64,000 nt of DNA, taken from Halopseudomonas salegens (lineage in GTDB: Bacteria; Pseudomonadota; Gammaproteobacteria; Pseudomonadales; Pseudomonadaceae). Both the position numbers and the translations under genes were made by a program. Where the stretch lies: contig NZ_LT629787.1 in NCBI RefSeq assembly GCF_900105655.1, forward strand, positions 620,001 through 684,000. The letters run 5' to 3'. This document shows positions 9,344 to 17,593 of the stretch, one piece after another; the stretch's first letter is position 1, and the number at the start of each line of letters is the position of its first letter. The notes beneath the pieces were generated by a model that was not told the origin of the DNA, made no database searches, and saw nothing but the letters and a program-made list of their open reading frames with translations.

Positions 9344-10255
9344 ATGCCAGCCACAACGCTACCTGTCAGTGAAATCGACCTGATCAGTCGTTATGTTGAT
9401 TTGCTCTGGCTGGAAAAAGGCTTGTCTGCCCACAGCCTTGACGCTTATCGCAGTGACCTGAGCAAGTATGCGGGATATCTGGCAGCCCATGACAGTCACC
9501 TGCTGGCCGGCCGGCGGGAAGATTTGCTGACCTATTTGCAATGGCGTTTGCAGCAAGGTGTCAGTGCGCGTTCCACGGCGCGTGCCTTGTCGTGTTTGCG
9601 CGGCTTCTATCGTTATGCGCTACGTGAGGCGCTGATTATTGAAGACCCCTGCCGTGATGTGGCTATGCCGCAATTGGGGCGGGCCTTGCCGAAAGCACTC
9701 AGCGAGGCGGAGGTTGAGGCTTTATTGGCGGCCCCCAATTGTGATGATGCGCTGGGACTGCGTGATCGGTGCATGCTGGAAGTGCTGTACGCCTGTGGCC
9801 TGAGGGTCAGTGAGTTGGTTGGCTTGCGTCTGGATCAGCTGAATCTGCGTCAGGGGGTGGTCAGGGTTACCGGCAAAGGCAATAAAGAGCGACTGGTGCC
9901 ATTGGGTGACGAAGCCCTTGATTGGCTGGCCCGGTATCTCCAGCATGCGCGTGACAGCCTGCTGGCCGGGTCGGGCGATGATATTGTCTTTCCGAGTCGA
10001 CGCGGACAGCCGATGACAAGGCAAGCCTTTTGGCATCGGATCAAGCAGCATGCCAGTCATGCCGGAATCCTCAGTCCGCTTTCACCGCATACCTTGCGGC
10101 ATGCCTTTGCCACCCATTTGATCAATCACGGGGCTGATTTGCGGGTGGTTCAGTTGCTATTGGGGCACAGCGACCTGTCTACCACACAGATCTATACCCA
10201 TATCGCGCGTTTGCGCTTGCGCGAGTTGCATGCCAGCCATCATCCGCGTGGATGA
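9344..10255 (+). CDS. xerD: XerD, site-specific tyrosine recombinase
   Basis: Acts with XerC at the dif site to resolve chromosome dimers before division. The 303-residue protein has an N-terminal SAM-like core-binding domain (about 10-100) and a C-terminal catalytic domain with all active-site residues visible: Arg154 (CGLRVSELV), Lys178 (TGKGNK), His249 and Arg252 (PHTLRHAFATHL), His275 (LLGHSDLSTTQ) and Tyr284 (IYTH). It is followed by dsbC and then hom-thrC, the pseudomonad order. This is the housekeeping recombinase, not a mobile-element integrase: no att repeats or cargo genes are near. Confidence 0.95.
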   Translation: MPATTLPVSEIDLISRYVDLLWLEKGLSAHSLDAYRSDLSKYAGYLAAHDSHLLAGRREDLLTYLQWRLQQGVSARSTARALSCLRGFYRYALREALIIEDPCRDVAMPQLGRALPKALSEAEVEALLAAPNCDDALGLRDRCMLEVLYACGLRVSELVGLRLDQLNLRQGVVRVTGKGNKERLVPLGDEALDWLARYLQHARDSLLAGSGDDIVFPSRRGQPMTRQAFWHRIKQHASHAGILSPLSPHTLRHAFATHLINHGADLRVVQLLLGHSDLSTTQIYTHIARLRLRELHASHHPRG

Positions 10256-10304
10256 TGGTGCCGGCTTTCGTGTTAGACTCGGTCATCTTTCGGAGGAGTT
10301 TGCC

Positions 10305-11039
10305 ATGCGTATTTCTACCCTGCTGGTCGCTTTGCTGAGTCTGGTATTCAGTAATGCCCAGGCGGATGTTGAAGAGGATATTACCAACAAACTTGGTCAG
10401 ATAGCCCCAGATATGAGGGTATCCGAGATCAGCCCGGCGCCGATTGCCGGCTTGTATCAGGTGCTGCTGGAAGGGGGGGGAGTGCTCTATGTGAGTGCTG
10501 ATGCGGGTCACCTGATCCAGGGGACCCTGTTTGACATCAGCGGCAACCAGCCCAGAAACCTGACTGCAGAGGCCGAGGCGGTGATTAACACGCAGGCCCT
10601 GGAAGCCCTGGATCAGGATCAGTTGGTGATTTTTGCGCCACAGGAACCCAAGACGCATGTGACCATTTTTACCGATGTTGATTGTGGTTACTGTCGCAAG
10701 CTGCATGAAGAAATTGACGAGCTGCAGGCACTGGGTATTGAAGTGCGATACGCTGCTTTTGTTCGCGCCGGGCTCGCGTCGCAAACGGCGGAGACCATGG
10801 AGTCCGTGTGGTGTGCCGATGATCGCCAGCAAGCCATGACCAAAGCCAAACGTGGCGAAGCCATCCCGATGGCTGAGTGCGACAACCCGCTGCAAGAACA
10901 GCTGGAGTTGGGCAAGCGATTGGGTGTGCGGGGGACGCCGGCTATTTTCTTCGCCAACGGCATCATGTTGCCGGGTTACAAGCCAGCCGAGACATTGGCA
11001 GCCGAAGCCATGGCGAATCAGGCGACGGCCGAAGAGTAA
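10305..11039 (+). CDS. dsbC: DsbC, periplasmic protein disulfide isomerase
   Basis: Homodimeric thiol:disulfide isomerase/chaperone that repairs wrong disulfides in the periplasm and is kept reduced by DsbD. With the ATG at 10305, preceded by GGAGG at 10292-10296, it has 244 residues. A 20-residue Sec signal peptide ends at NAQA|DVEE. The N-terminal dimerisation domain spans about 21-85 and the thioredoxin-like domain carries the active site CGYC (127-130). The C-terminal RGTPAIFFANG holds the cis-proline. It lies between xerD and hom, 50 bp after xerD. Confidence 0.95.
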   Translation: MRISTLLVALLSLVFSNAQADVEEDITNKLGQIAPDMRVSEISPAPIAGLYQVLLEGGGVLYVSADAGHLIQGTLFDISGNQPRNLTAEAEAVINTQALEALDQDQLVIFAPQEPKTHVTIFTDVDCGYCRKLHEEIDELQALGIEVRYAAFVRAGLASQTAETMESVWCADDRQQAMTKAKRGEAIPMAECDNPLQEQLELGKRLGVRGTPAIFFANGIMLPGYKPAETLAAEAMANQATAEE

Positions 11040-11084
11040 GCTAATAATCAAGACGATCAGCAGACGAACGTGGGGAGTCATTGC

Positions 11085-12389
11085 TTGAAACCGGTTAACG
11101 TAGGAATTTGTGGTCTGGGCACCGTCGGTGGCGGTACCTTCAACGTATTGCAACGCAACGCAGCAGAAATTGCTCGCCGTGCCGGGCGTGGAATTGAAGT
11201 CGGTCATATTGCTTCGCGGCATATCAACCCGGCCTGTGATGTGGGTGATACCCCGGTAACGGATGATGTGTTTGCTGTGGTCAACAACCCGGATATCGAT
11301 ATCATCGTCGAGTTGATTGGTGGTTATACCGTGGCCAGGGAAGTAGTCATGCAGGCTATCGCCAATGGCAAGCACGTGGTTACTGCCAACAAGGCGCTGA
11401 TTGCTGTGCATGGCAATGAGATTTTTCAGGCAGCCAGTGACAAGGGCGTAATGGTGGCCTTTGAAGCCTCGGTTGCCGGTGGTATCCCCATCATCAAGGC
11501 AATCCGTGAAGGTCTGGCGGCCAATCAGATCGACTGGGTCGCGGGTATCATCAATGGTACGGGCAACTTCATTCTGACCGAAATGCGCGAGAAGGGCCGT
11601 ACCTTTGATGACGTGTTGGCTGAAGCGCAGGCACTGGGCTACGCCGAAGCCGATCCAACCTTTGATGTTGAAGGTACCGATGCCGCGCACAAGCTGACCA
11701 TTCTGGCCTCGATTGCCTTCGGTATTCCCTTGCAGTTCGACAAGGCGTATACCGAAGGCATTACCCGACTGACGACTGCTGACGTGAACTACGCCGAAAC
11801 ACTGGGTTATCGCATCAAGCATCTGGGTATTGCCCGGCGCACCGAGCAAGGTGTCGAGCTGCGCGTTCACCCGACGCTGATTCCGGCTGACCGCTTGCTG
11901 GCCAATGTGAACGGCGTGATGAACGCGGTCATGGTACAGGGCGATGCTGTCGGTCCGACGCTGTATTACGGTGCCGGCGCTGGTGCCGAGCCCACAGCGT
12001 CGGCGGTAGTGGCTGATATCTGTGATGTCGTGCGCACCCTGACCAGTGATCCGAACAACCGCGTACCGCACCTGGCATTCCAGGCCAATGCACTGTCGGA
12101 TCATCCGGTATTGCCGGTCGATGAAGTGGATACTGCCTACTACCTGCGCTTGCAGGCACAGGATCAGCCGGGTGTACTGGCCAAGGTGGCGACCATTCTG
12201 TCCGAGCGGGGCATCAACATTGAGTCGATCATGCAAATGGAAGCAGAAGCCCAGGGTGGCCTGGTGCCGATGATTCTGTTGACGCACCGGGTCAAGGAAG
12301 CCTCGATGAATGTGGCGATCGCCGACATTGAAGATCTGGAAGATATTGCCGGACCCATCATGCGGATCCGGGTTGAACAACTCAATTAA
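11085..12389 (+). CDS. hom: Homoserine dehydrogenase
   Basis: NAD(P)H-dependent reduction of aspartate semialdehyde to homoserine, the branch point to threonine and methionine. The start is probably TTG at 11085, giving (M)KPVNVGICGLGTVGGG and 434 residues, with a GGGGAG Shine-Dalgarno at 11072-11077. A GTG at 11070 would add five residues and overlap that site. The Rossmann motif GLGTVGGG is at the N terminus, the catalytic region contains INGTGNFILTEM and YAEADPTFDVEG, and an ACT domain (about 350-425, LQAQDQPGVLAKVA) probably binds threonine for feedback inhibition. It is operonic with thrC. Confidence 0.96.
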   Translation: MKPVNVGICGLGTVGGGTFNVLQRNAAEIARRAGRGIEVGHIASRHINPACDVGDTPVTDDVFAVVNNPDIDIIVELIGGYTVAREVVMQAIANGKHVVTANKALIAVHGNEIFQAASDKGVMVAFEASVAGGIPIIKAIREGLAANQIDWVAGIINGTGNFILTEMREKGRTFDDVLAEAQALGYAEADPTFDVEGTDAAHKLTILASIAFGIPLQFDKAYTEGITRLTTADVNYAETLGYRIKHLGIARRTEQGVELRVHPTLIPADRLLANVNGVMNAVMVQGDAVGPTLYYGAGAGAEPTASAVVADICDVVRTLTSDPNNRVPHLAFQANALSDHPVLPVDEVDTAYYLRLQAQDQPGVLAKVATILSERGINIESIMQMEAEAQGGLVPMILLTHRVKEASMNVAIADIEDLEDIAGPIMRIRVEQLN

Positions 12390-12393
12390 CATC

Positions 12394-12466
12394 AGCTGCA
12401 AGCCGCAAGGGCAAGTTTCAAGCCGGTCTATGGCCGCTTGCAGCTTGCAGCTTGCGACTTGAAGCT
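12394..12466. repeat. Long imperfect inverted repeat built of CTGCAAG-type heptads between hom and thrC
   Basis: Left arm 12394-12423 and right arm 12436-12466 are about 30 nt each, separated by a 12-nt loop. Each arm consists of four tandem units of the form nnGCAAG, inverted relative to each other. The transcript would fold into a long stem. No U tract follows, so it is not a standard terminator. Similar GCAAGCT arrays occur between genes in pseudomonads (from memory). Confidence 0.75.
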
Positions 12467-12483
12467 CAAACCGAAGGTTTGAG
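12465..12483 (+). promoter_or_regulatory. Hairpin enclosing the thrC ribosome-binding site
   Basis: A perfect 8-bp stem CTCAAACC/GGTTTGAG with a GAA loop ends two bases before the thrC ATG. The probable Shine-Dalgarno GAAGG (12473-12477) lies in the loop and the upper 3' arm, 8 nt from the ATG, so folding would hinder thrC initiation. Regulation is inferred. Confidence 0.55.
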
Positions 12484-12485
12484 AC

Positions 12486-13895
12486 ATGCGTTATATCAGC
12501 ACCCGTGGCCAGGCTCCGGCCCTGAATTTTGAAGATGTATTGCTGGCTGGTCTGGCCAGTGACGGTGGCCTCTATGTGCCGGAAAACCTGCCGCGTTTTA
12601 CCCAGGAAGAGATTGCCTCCTGGGCCGGCTTGCCCTATCACGAGCTGGCCTTCAAGGTCATGCGCCCCTTTGTCACCGACTCCATCAGTGATGCCGATTT
12701 TCAGGCCATCCTCAAAGATACCTATGGCGTTTTTGCCCATCAGGCAGTAGCACCACTGCGTCAGTTGGACGGCAATGAATGGGTGCTGGAGCTCTTCCAT
12801 GGCCCGACCCTGGCATTCAAGGACTTTGCCTTGCAGCTGCTGGGACGCTTGCTGGATCATTTCCTGCTCAAGCGCGGTGAGCGGGTGGTGATCATGGGGG
12901 CCACATCGGGTGATACCGGCTCGGCAGCCATCGAAGGCTGCAAGCATTGCGAAAACGTGGATATTTTCATTCTGCACCCGCACAACCGTGTGTCCGAAGT
13001 CCAGCGTCGGCAGATGACCACCATCCTCGGTGACAACATCCACAATATCGCCATCGATGGCAACTTCGATGACTGCCAGGAAATGGTCAAGGCCAGCTTT
13101 GCCGATCAGGGTTTCCTCAAGGGTACTCGCCTGGTCGCAGTCAACTCGATCAACTGGGCGCGCATCATGGCGCAGATCGTCTATTATTTTCATGCGGCCC
13201 TGCAGCTGGGTGGTCCGGCGCGGTCCATGGCGTTCTCGGTACCGACCGGCAACTTTGGCGACATCTTTGCCGGCTATCTGGCGCGCAATATGGGGCTGCC
13301 GATCAGTCAACTGGTTGTTGCCACCAACCGCAATGACATCCTGCACCGCTTCATGAGTGGCAACCAGTATGACAAGGACACGCTGCATCCGTCCCTGTCG
13401 CCCTCGATGGATATCATGGTGTCGTCCAACTTCGAGCGTTTGCTGTTTGATATGCATGGGCGCAATGGAGCCGTCGTGGCCGAGCTGATGGCGACCTTCA
13501 AGCAGACCGGCAAACTCAGTGTTGAGGATGAGCGCTGGACCGAAACGCGCAAACTCTTTGATTCACTGGCTGTCGATGATGATGCAACGTGCAGCACTAT
13601 CGCTGAAGTCTTCCGTGATACCGGCGAGTTGCTCGATCCGCATACGGCTATCGGTGTGCGTGCTGCCCGTGAGTGTCGACGCAGCCCGAGTATTCCGATG
13701 ATTACCCTCGGGACCGCCCATCCGGTCAAGTTTCCTGATGCCGTGCGTCAGGCTGCGGTTGGTGAAGAGCCAGCACTTCCGGCGCACCTGAGCGATCTGT
13801 TCGAGCGTCAGGAGAAATTTACCGTGCTGGATAATGAACTCCCGGCAGTGCAGGCATTCGTTGCCAAGCATGGTAATCGCGGCAAACCGCTGTAA
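12486..13895 (+). CDS. thrC: Threonine synthase
   Basis: PLP enzyme converting O-phosphohomoserine to threonine. The 469-residue protein is of the longer gammaproteobacterial/yeast type. It starts MRYISTRGQAPALNFEDVL, the PLP-binding Lys112 is in GPTLAFKDFALQL, and the phosphate-binding loop is in GATSGDTGSAAIEG. The C terminus (VKFPDAVRQA) is typical. It is translated from the hom-thrC transcript, 96 nt after hom, across two hairpins that may modulate its expression. A strong inverted repeat follows its stop codon. Confidence 0.97.
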   Translation: MRYISTRGQAPALNFEDVLLAGLASDGGLYVPENLPRFTQEEIASWAGLPYHELAFKVMRPFVTDSISDADFQAILKDTYGVFAHQAVAPLRQLDGNEWVLELFHGPTLAFKDFALQLLGRLLDHFLLKRGERVVIMGATSGDTGSAAIEGCKHCENVDIFILHPHNRVSEVQRRQMTTILGDNIHNIAIDGNFDDCQEMVKASFADQGFLKGTRLVAVNSINWARIMAQIVYYFHAALQLGGPARSMAFSVPTGNFGDIFAGYLARNMGLPISQLVVATNRNDILHRFMSGNQYDKDTLHPSLSPSMDIMVSSNFERLLFDMHGRNGAVVAELMATFKQTGKLSVEDERWTETRKLFDSLAVDDDATCSTIAEVFRDTGELLDPHTAIGVRAARECRRSPSIPMITLGTAHPVKFPDAVRQAAVGEEPALPAHLSDLFERQEKFTVLDNELPAVQAFVAKHGNRGKPL

Positions 13896-13918
13896 GTCTT
13901 CAAAGGTCTTGCGTTAGC

Positions 13919-13952
13919 GTCCTGCGGTCGCGGTATGTCGTGACCGCAGGAC
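13919..13952 (+). terminator. Strong hairpin after thrC, probable terminator
   Basis: Perfect 11-bp inverted repeat (GTCCTGCGGTC and GACCGCAGGAC) with a 12-nt loop, 23 bp after thrC. The following sequence is not T-rich, so termination may be inefficient or rho-assisted. Confidence 0.6.
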
Positions 13953-14066
13953 TCTGTGTCAATGCACATATCCCTGCCCAACATCGCCCACCCCGGCATT
14001 CCAGAAAAGCCTGATCCCGTCGACTGGCCTATACTCGCGTCATCAACTCATTACCAGCGGGGCTCT

Positions 14067-15356
14067 ATGGATCAGCAGCATTTCGCCATCAATCTCAATG
14101 TCCGTGGTATTCAGCCGTCGGCTACCCTGCGTATCAACGAGCTGAGCAATCAGCTACGCAGTGAAGGCCGCGACATCATCAAGCTCGGTTTGGGGCAGTC
14201 GCCTTTCCCGGTGCCCGAGCGCGTGGTCGATGCGCTAAAAACCCATGCCCATGAAAAGGATTACTTGCCGGTCAAAGGGCTCAAGGCATTGCGCGAGGCC
14301 ATTGCCGGTTACATCAACCGCAGTGAGCGTATGCGTTGTGGCTGGGAAGATGTGCTCATCGGGCCCGGTTCCAAGGAGTTACTGTTCATCCTGCAACTGG
14401 CCTATTACGGCGATTTGCTGATTCCGCGTCCCAGCTGGGTGTCCTACGCGCCACAAGCACGGATTATCGGGCGCTCGGTGCATTGGCTGCCCACCCATGC
14501 TGACAACAACTGGCAACTGACAGCCGAAGAGCTGGATATCATTTGTCGCGATGATCCAACGCGGCCGCGCATCCTGATCCTGAATTACCCGTCGAACCCA
14601 ACGGGCTGTACCTATACCGATGACCAGTTGTTGGCTCTTGCCCATGTGGCGCGCAAGTACCGGATTATTCTGCTCTCCGACGAAATCTACGGTGAAGTGC
14701 ACTTTGCCGGCCAGCACAAGTCGATTGCCCGCTACTACCCCGAAGGCACCATTATCAGTACCGGTCTGAGCAAGTGGGCCGGGGCGGGAGGCTGGCGCCT
14801 GGGAACCTTTATCTTCCCGCCGCAACTACGTGCCTTGCAGGATGCCATGGCGATCATTGCCAGCGAAACCTTTACGGCCACCAGTGCGCCCATTCAGTAC
14901 GCCGCGGTAGCGGCTTTTGACGGCGGCAGTGATATTGATGATTACCTGCTGCATTCGCGACGGGTGCTCAAGGTGATCGGAGAGTATCTGCACAGTCGCC
15001 TGATTGCCATGAATATTGAGGTGCAAAAGCCGGAGGGTGGTTTTTATCTGCTGCCGGATTTCGCAGCCTACCGCAGTGTGCTGGAAAAAGCGGATATCAA
15101 GACCAGTGCCTCGCTGTGTACGCGTTTGCTCGAGTCGACCGGTATCGCCATATTGCCCGGCAGTGATTTTGGCTTTAGCCCGGATCAGTTATTCGCCCGT
15201 CTGGCTTTCGTCGATTTTGATGGTGCTGCGGCATTGGCGCTGAGCGCAGAGGAGTACGCCGGGCGCGATCTGGATGAGGCTTTTGTGGCCAATGCTTGCC
15301 CACGGCTGACAAGAGCCATGGACAAACTGCAAGACTGGCTGAGCCGAGTGGGCTGA
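14067..15356 (+). CDS. Class I/II pyridoxal-phosphate aminotransferase
   Basis: Fold-type I aminotransferase of 429 residues from the ATG at 14067, which has a GCGGGG stretch upstream. An in-frame ATG at 13956 would add 37 unconserved residues and run into the thrC hairpin region. Family signatures: LGLGQSPFPVP near the N terminus, NYPSNPTG (substrate/PLP binding), DEIYGEVHF (the Asp that contacts the pyridine nitrogen) and STGLSKWAGAGGWRLG with the Schiff-base lysine. It resembles aspartate/aromatic aminotransferases, but the amino acid substrate cannot be read from sequence. It stands alone, converging on the DUF2855 gene. Confidence 0.85.
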   Translation: MDQQHFAINLNVRGIQPSATLRINELSNQLRSEGRDIIKLGLGQSPFPVPERVVDALKTHAHEKDYLPVKGLKALREAIAGYINRSERMRCGWEDVLIGPGSKELLFILQLAYYGDLLIPRPSWVSYAPQARIIGRSVHWLPTHADNNWQLTAEELDIICRDDPTRPRILILNYPSNPTGCTYTDDQLLALAHVARKYRIILLSDEIYGEVHFAGQHKSIARYYPEGTIISTGLSKWAGAGGWRLGTFIFPPQLRALQDAMAIIASETFTATSAPIQYAAVAAFDGGSDIDDYLLHSRRVLKVIGEYLHSRLIAMNIEVQKPEGGFYLLPDFAAYRSVLEKADIKTSASLCTRLLESTGIAILPGSDFGFSPDQLFARLAFVDFDGAAALALSAEEYAGRDLDEAFVANACPRLTRAMDKLQDWLSRVG

Positions 15357-15369
15357 GCCGGGCTCTGGC

Positions 15370-16476
15370 TCATAGCTGCATGATCAGACCCTGTTGCGGA
15401 TTGACGCGGCCAGCCAGGGTGTCCTGGTAGGCAGCGGCGATTGCTTCGGTGCCGGTGACCGTCTTGATCTCCATCCATTGCTCGACGGAGTGCACCAGGG
15501 GCGACCAGAGTGCGGCAAATTGCTGCATCAGCACGCCATTACCGGACTCCTTGGCCCGCTGCGCCCAGTAACCGGGGGCGAAGAAGACCTCGGGGGCTGG
15601 CCCCGGCAATTCCTTGCTGCCGCCACGCTGATCCCAGTGTGCCGCACCCACCAGTGAGCTGAAGTACAGGTTGTCGGCAAACTGTTGGTGGATCCTGCCC
15701 AGCACATCGCTGTTGCCGGCAAAGTCGACCACCACACTACGGCGCTGCGGATCCATCTGCTCGATCTCGTCATAGCCCACTACGTCATCGTAATACCCCA
15801 GCCCAGCGACAAAGTCGCGGTTGCCCGCCGAGGTCAACCCGACAATGCGTTGCGGCTTGTCGCGCTTGCCTTTCTGGTGGTGCAGCATAAAGGCCAGGCC
15901 CAGTGCGGTCTTGCTCGAGGCGCTGGTCAGGAGGATGTCATCGGCGTCGAAAAAGTCTTTGGCCGCCAGAAAGTCATCCAACAGGAAAGAGGTGATCAGC
16001 AGCGGGCGCAGCAGCATTTGCAGGGCTTCATGCTCGCGGCGGTAGGCCGGGTCGTTGGCGGTGAACTGATACTGGTTATAGGCCAGCGCCAAATGACTGC
16101 GATGCTCACTGATATCGACAAAGCTGCTGTCGGTAATCTGGCCTGGCTGGACTCTGAGCTGTTTGCTCATTGGCAGATAACCATAGACGCGGGTACCCAC
16201 CTTGATCTCAGGGTGCCGCGATGCCGTCACATCGGCAAAGCCCCAGACCGGAATTTGCCCCCAGGGTGCCGGTGCTGGAAAGAAGTCCCAGTATTGAAAG
16301 CGCTTGCCCAGGGCTGCGTAAGTGATGTTGTTGGCGGTAAAGGAAAAGCGGTCCACTGCCAGCAAGGCCTCACCATCAGCCAGATCGGCTGCTGTCAGCA
16401 GGGGTTGCTCCAGCAGGTCGGTCTGTTGGATATCATCCTTATGGACTACAAAAACGGGATTGTTGTGCGCGCTCAT
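15370..16476 (-). CDS. DUF2855 family protein
   Basis: 368-residue protein starting MSAHNNPVFVVHKDD, using the ATG at 16476; an upstream in-frame start would add 23 residues lacking family character. It resembles the DUF2855 family of distant medium-chain dehydrogenase-like folds: FPAPAPWGQIPVWGFADV near residues 65-85, a central LLTSASSKTALGLAFML resembling a nucleotide-binding turn, and RIVGLTSAGNRDFV. No zinc-binding cysteines are seen. No enzymatic role is established for the family as far as I know. It converges on the aminotransferase with only 13 bp between the stops, and no terminator is obvious there. Confidence 0.75.
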   Translation of the reverse strand: MSAHNNPVFVVHKDDIQQTDLLEQPLLTAADLADGEALLAVDRFSFTANNITYAALGKRFQYWDFFPAPAPWGQIPVWGFADVTASRHPEIKVGTRVYGYLPMSKQLRVQPGQITDSSFVDISEHRSHLALAYNQYQFTANDPAYRREHEALQMLLRPLLITSFLLDDFLAAKDFFDADDILLTSASSKTALGLAFMLHHQKGKRDKPQRIVGLTSAGNRDFVAGLGYYDDVVGYDEIEQMDPQRRSVVVDFAGNSDVLGRIHQQFADNLYFSSLVGAAHWDQRGGSKELPGPAPEVFFAPGYWAQRAKESGNGVLMQQFAALWSPLVHSVEQWMEIKTVTGTEAIAAAYQDTLAGRVNPQQGLIMQL

Positions 16477-16582
16477 GCCAAGGCTCCGAAACGGGTTTGC
16501 GTTCAGTCTAGCCTGCCGCACAAAGCAGCGTTGGTCTGCCTGCAATCAGCCGACAAATGCCATGTGATAACGCTTGCCGAGA

Positions 16583-17497
16583 TCAGCTTGATGCGGACTG
16601 TTTGCGTACCGGGTGATAGCGGGTATCCGACAGGTGATGATTGGCGATGCGTACGCGTTTGCGGTGTTGCAAGCCAATCAGAATCAGTGGCAATACGATC
16701 ATCAGGCTACCTGAGAGGAACCACAGATCCGGCACCTCGGCGAACCAGATCCAGCCTATCGCCACCGCCCACAACAGCCCGGTATATTCGGCGCTGGTAA
16801 TCTGATTGGCGTCTACCTGACGATACGCCAGTAGCACGCTGATATTGTAGCCGAGGATAAATATCGCCGAGCCCAGGGCGCTGAACAAAACTCCCCAGCT
16901 CCATTGCGCGCCTTCCCAAAGCATCAATGCCGCGCACAGGGGCAGTATCATCAAATAATTCAGCACCAACTTGTGCACCGTTGACTGCTGCGCTGGCAGG
17001 CGACGAACCAGGACGGCGTTGATGGCCAGTGTCAGCGCAGTAGCCAGAGCGGCCAGTGCAGCCCAGGAAAAATCGACCGGCCGCAAAATGACCAGAATGC
17101 CGGCAAAACCGCTGAATACAGCAAGCAGGCTGAGTCCGGTCAAACGCTCTTTGAAGAACACGACAGACAGCAACATGACGATGATAGGAGCAGCATAGAA
17201 CACCGCGTTGGCCGTTGCCAAAGGCAGATTGAGCAAGGCATATACCATGCACAGCATACCGATCAGATGCAGGTGCGCTCGGGAAAAGTGCAAGCTGGCT
17301 CCGGCGAACAAGTGCTTGCGATCAATGTGCCGGTAGAAGGGCAACAGCACGACCAGAGTGATCAGGCTGCGCAGGAAGACAAACTGAAAAATGGGTGCAT
17401 CGGCTTCCAGTAGCTTGATCATTACATCGGAAACAAGTGCCAGTGCATTGCCAATGACCAACAAAAAAATAGCACTGTTGACCGTTTTTCCGGACAT
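16583..17497 (-). CDS. DMT-superfamily (EamA-type) transporter
   Basis: 304-residue integral membrane protein with about ten hydrophobic segments arranged as two EamA repeats. Recognisable blocks are FQFVFLRSLITLVVLLPF after the first helix, NAVFYAAPIIVMLLSVVFF closing the first repeat, and SAEYTGLLWAVAIGWI in the second. Members export amino acids, nucleobases or other small metabolites; the substrate is unknown. It is divergent from a LysR regulator 96 bp away, the usual arrangement for a regulator and its target, so control by that LysR protein is likely. The C-terminal tail is basic and cytoplasmic. Confidence 0.85.
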   Translation of the reverse strand: MSGKTVNSAIFLLVIGNALALVSDVMIKLLEADAPIFQFVFLRSLITLVVLLPFYRHIDRKHLFAGASLHFSRAHLHLIGMLCMVYALLNLPLATANAVFYAAPIIVMLLSVVFFKERLTGLSLLAVFSGFAGILVILRPVDFSWAALAALATALTLAINAVLVRRLPAQQSTVHKLVLNYLMILPLCAALMLWEGAQWSWGVLFSALGSAIFILGYNISVLLAYRQVDANQITSAEYTGLLWAVAIGWIWFAEVPDLWFLSGSLMIVLPLILIGLQHRKRVRIANHHLSDTRYHPVRKQSASS

Positions 17498-17552
17498 GAT
17501 TCGACTCGCGACAATGGAACAGCTGGCGAGTGTAAAAGACTTTGAGTATTCG

Positions 17553-17568
17553 ATAAAATGATGTTTAT
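17553..17568. promoter_or_regulatory. Candidate LysR-type operator
   Basis: AT-rich inverted repeat ATAAA-N6-TTTAT in the 96-bp gap between the divergent transporter and LysR genes, 26 bp before the regulator's ATG. LysR proteins bind interrupted dyads of this kind; binding here is inferred from position. Confidence 0.4.
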
Positions 17569-17593
17569 TTCTTAACTATTAGAAAATTAGATA

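Noticed and set aside
9344..10255. xerD as integrase of a mobile element
   Set aside because: Sequence and context (dsbC-hom-thrC) are those of housekeeping XerD; no att repeats or cargo.
11040..11084. Threonine/isoleucine leader-peptide attenuator before hom
   Set aside because: The gap is only 45 bp, with no Thr/Ile-rich mini-frame or terminator.
10179..13457. Very long open frame (1092 codons) on the minus strand
   Set aside because: It lies antisense to xerD, dsbC, hom and thrC, all of which have clear family motifs; the translation is rich in His, Gln and Arg as expected of a shadow frame in GC-rich DNA.
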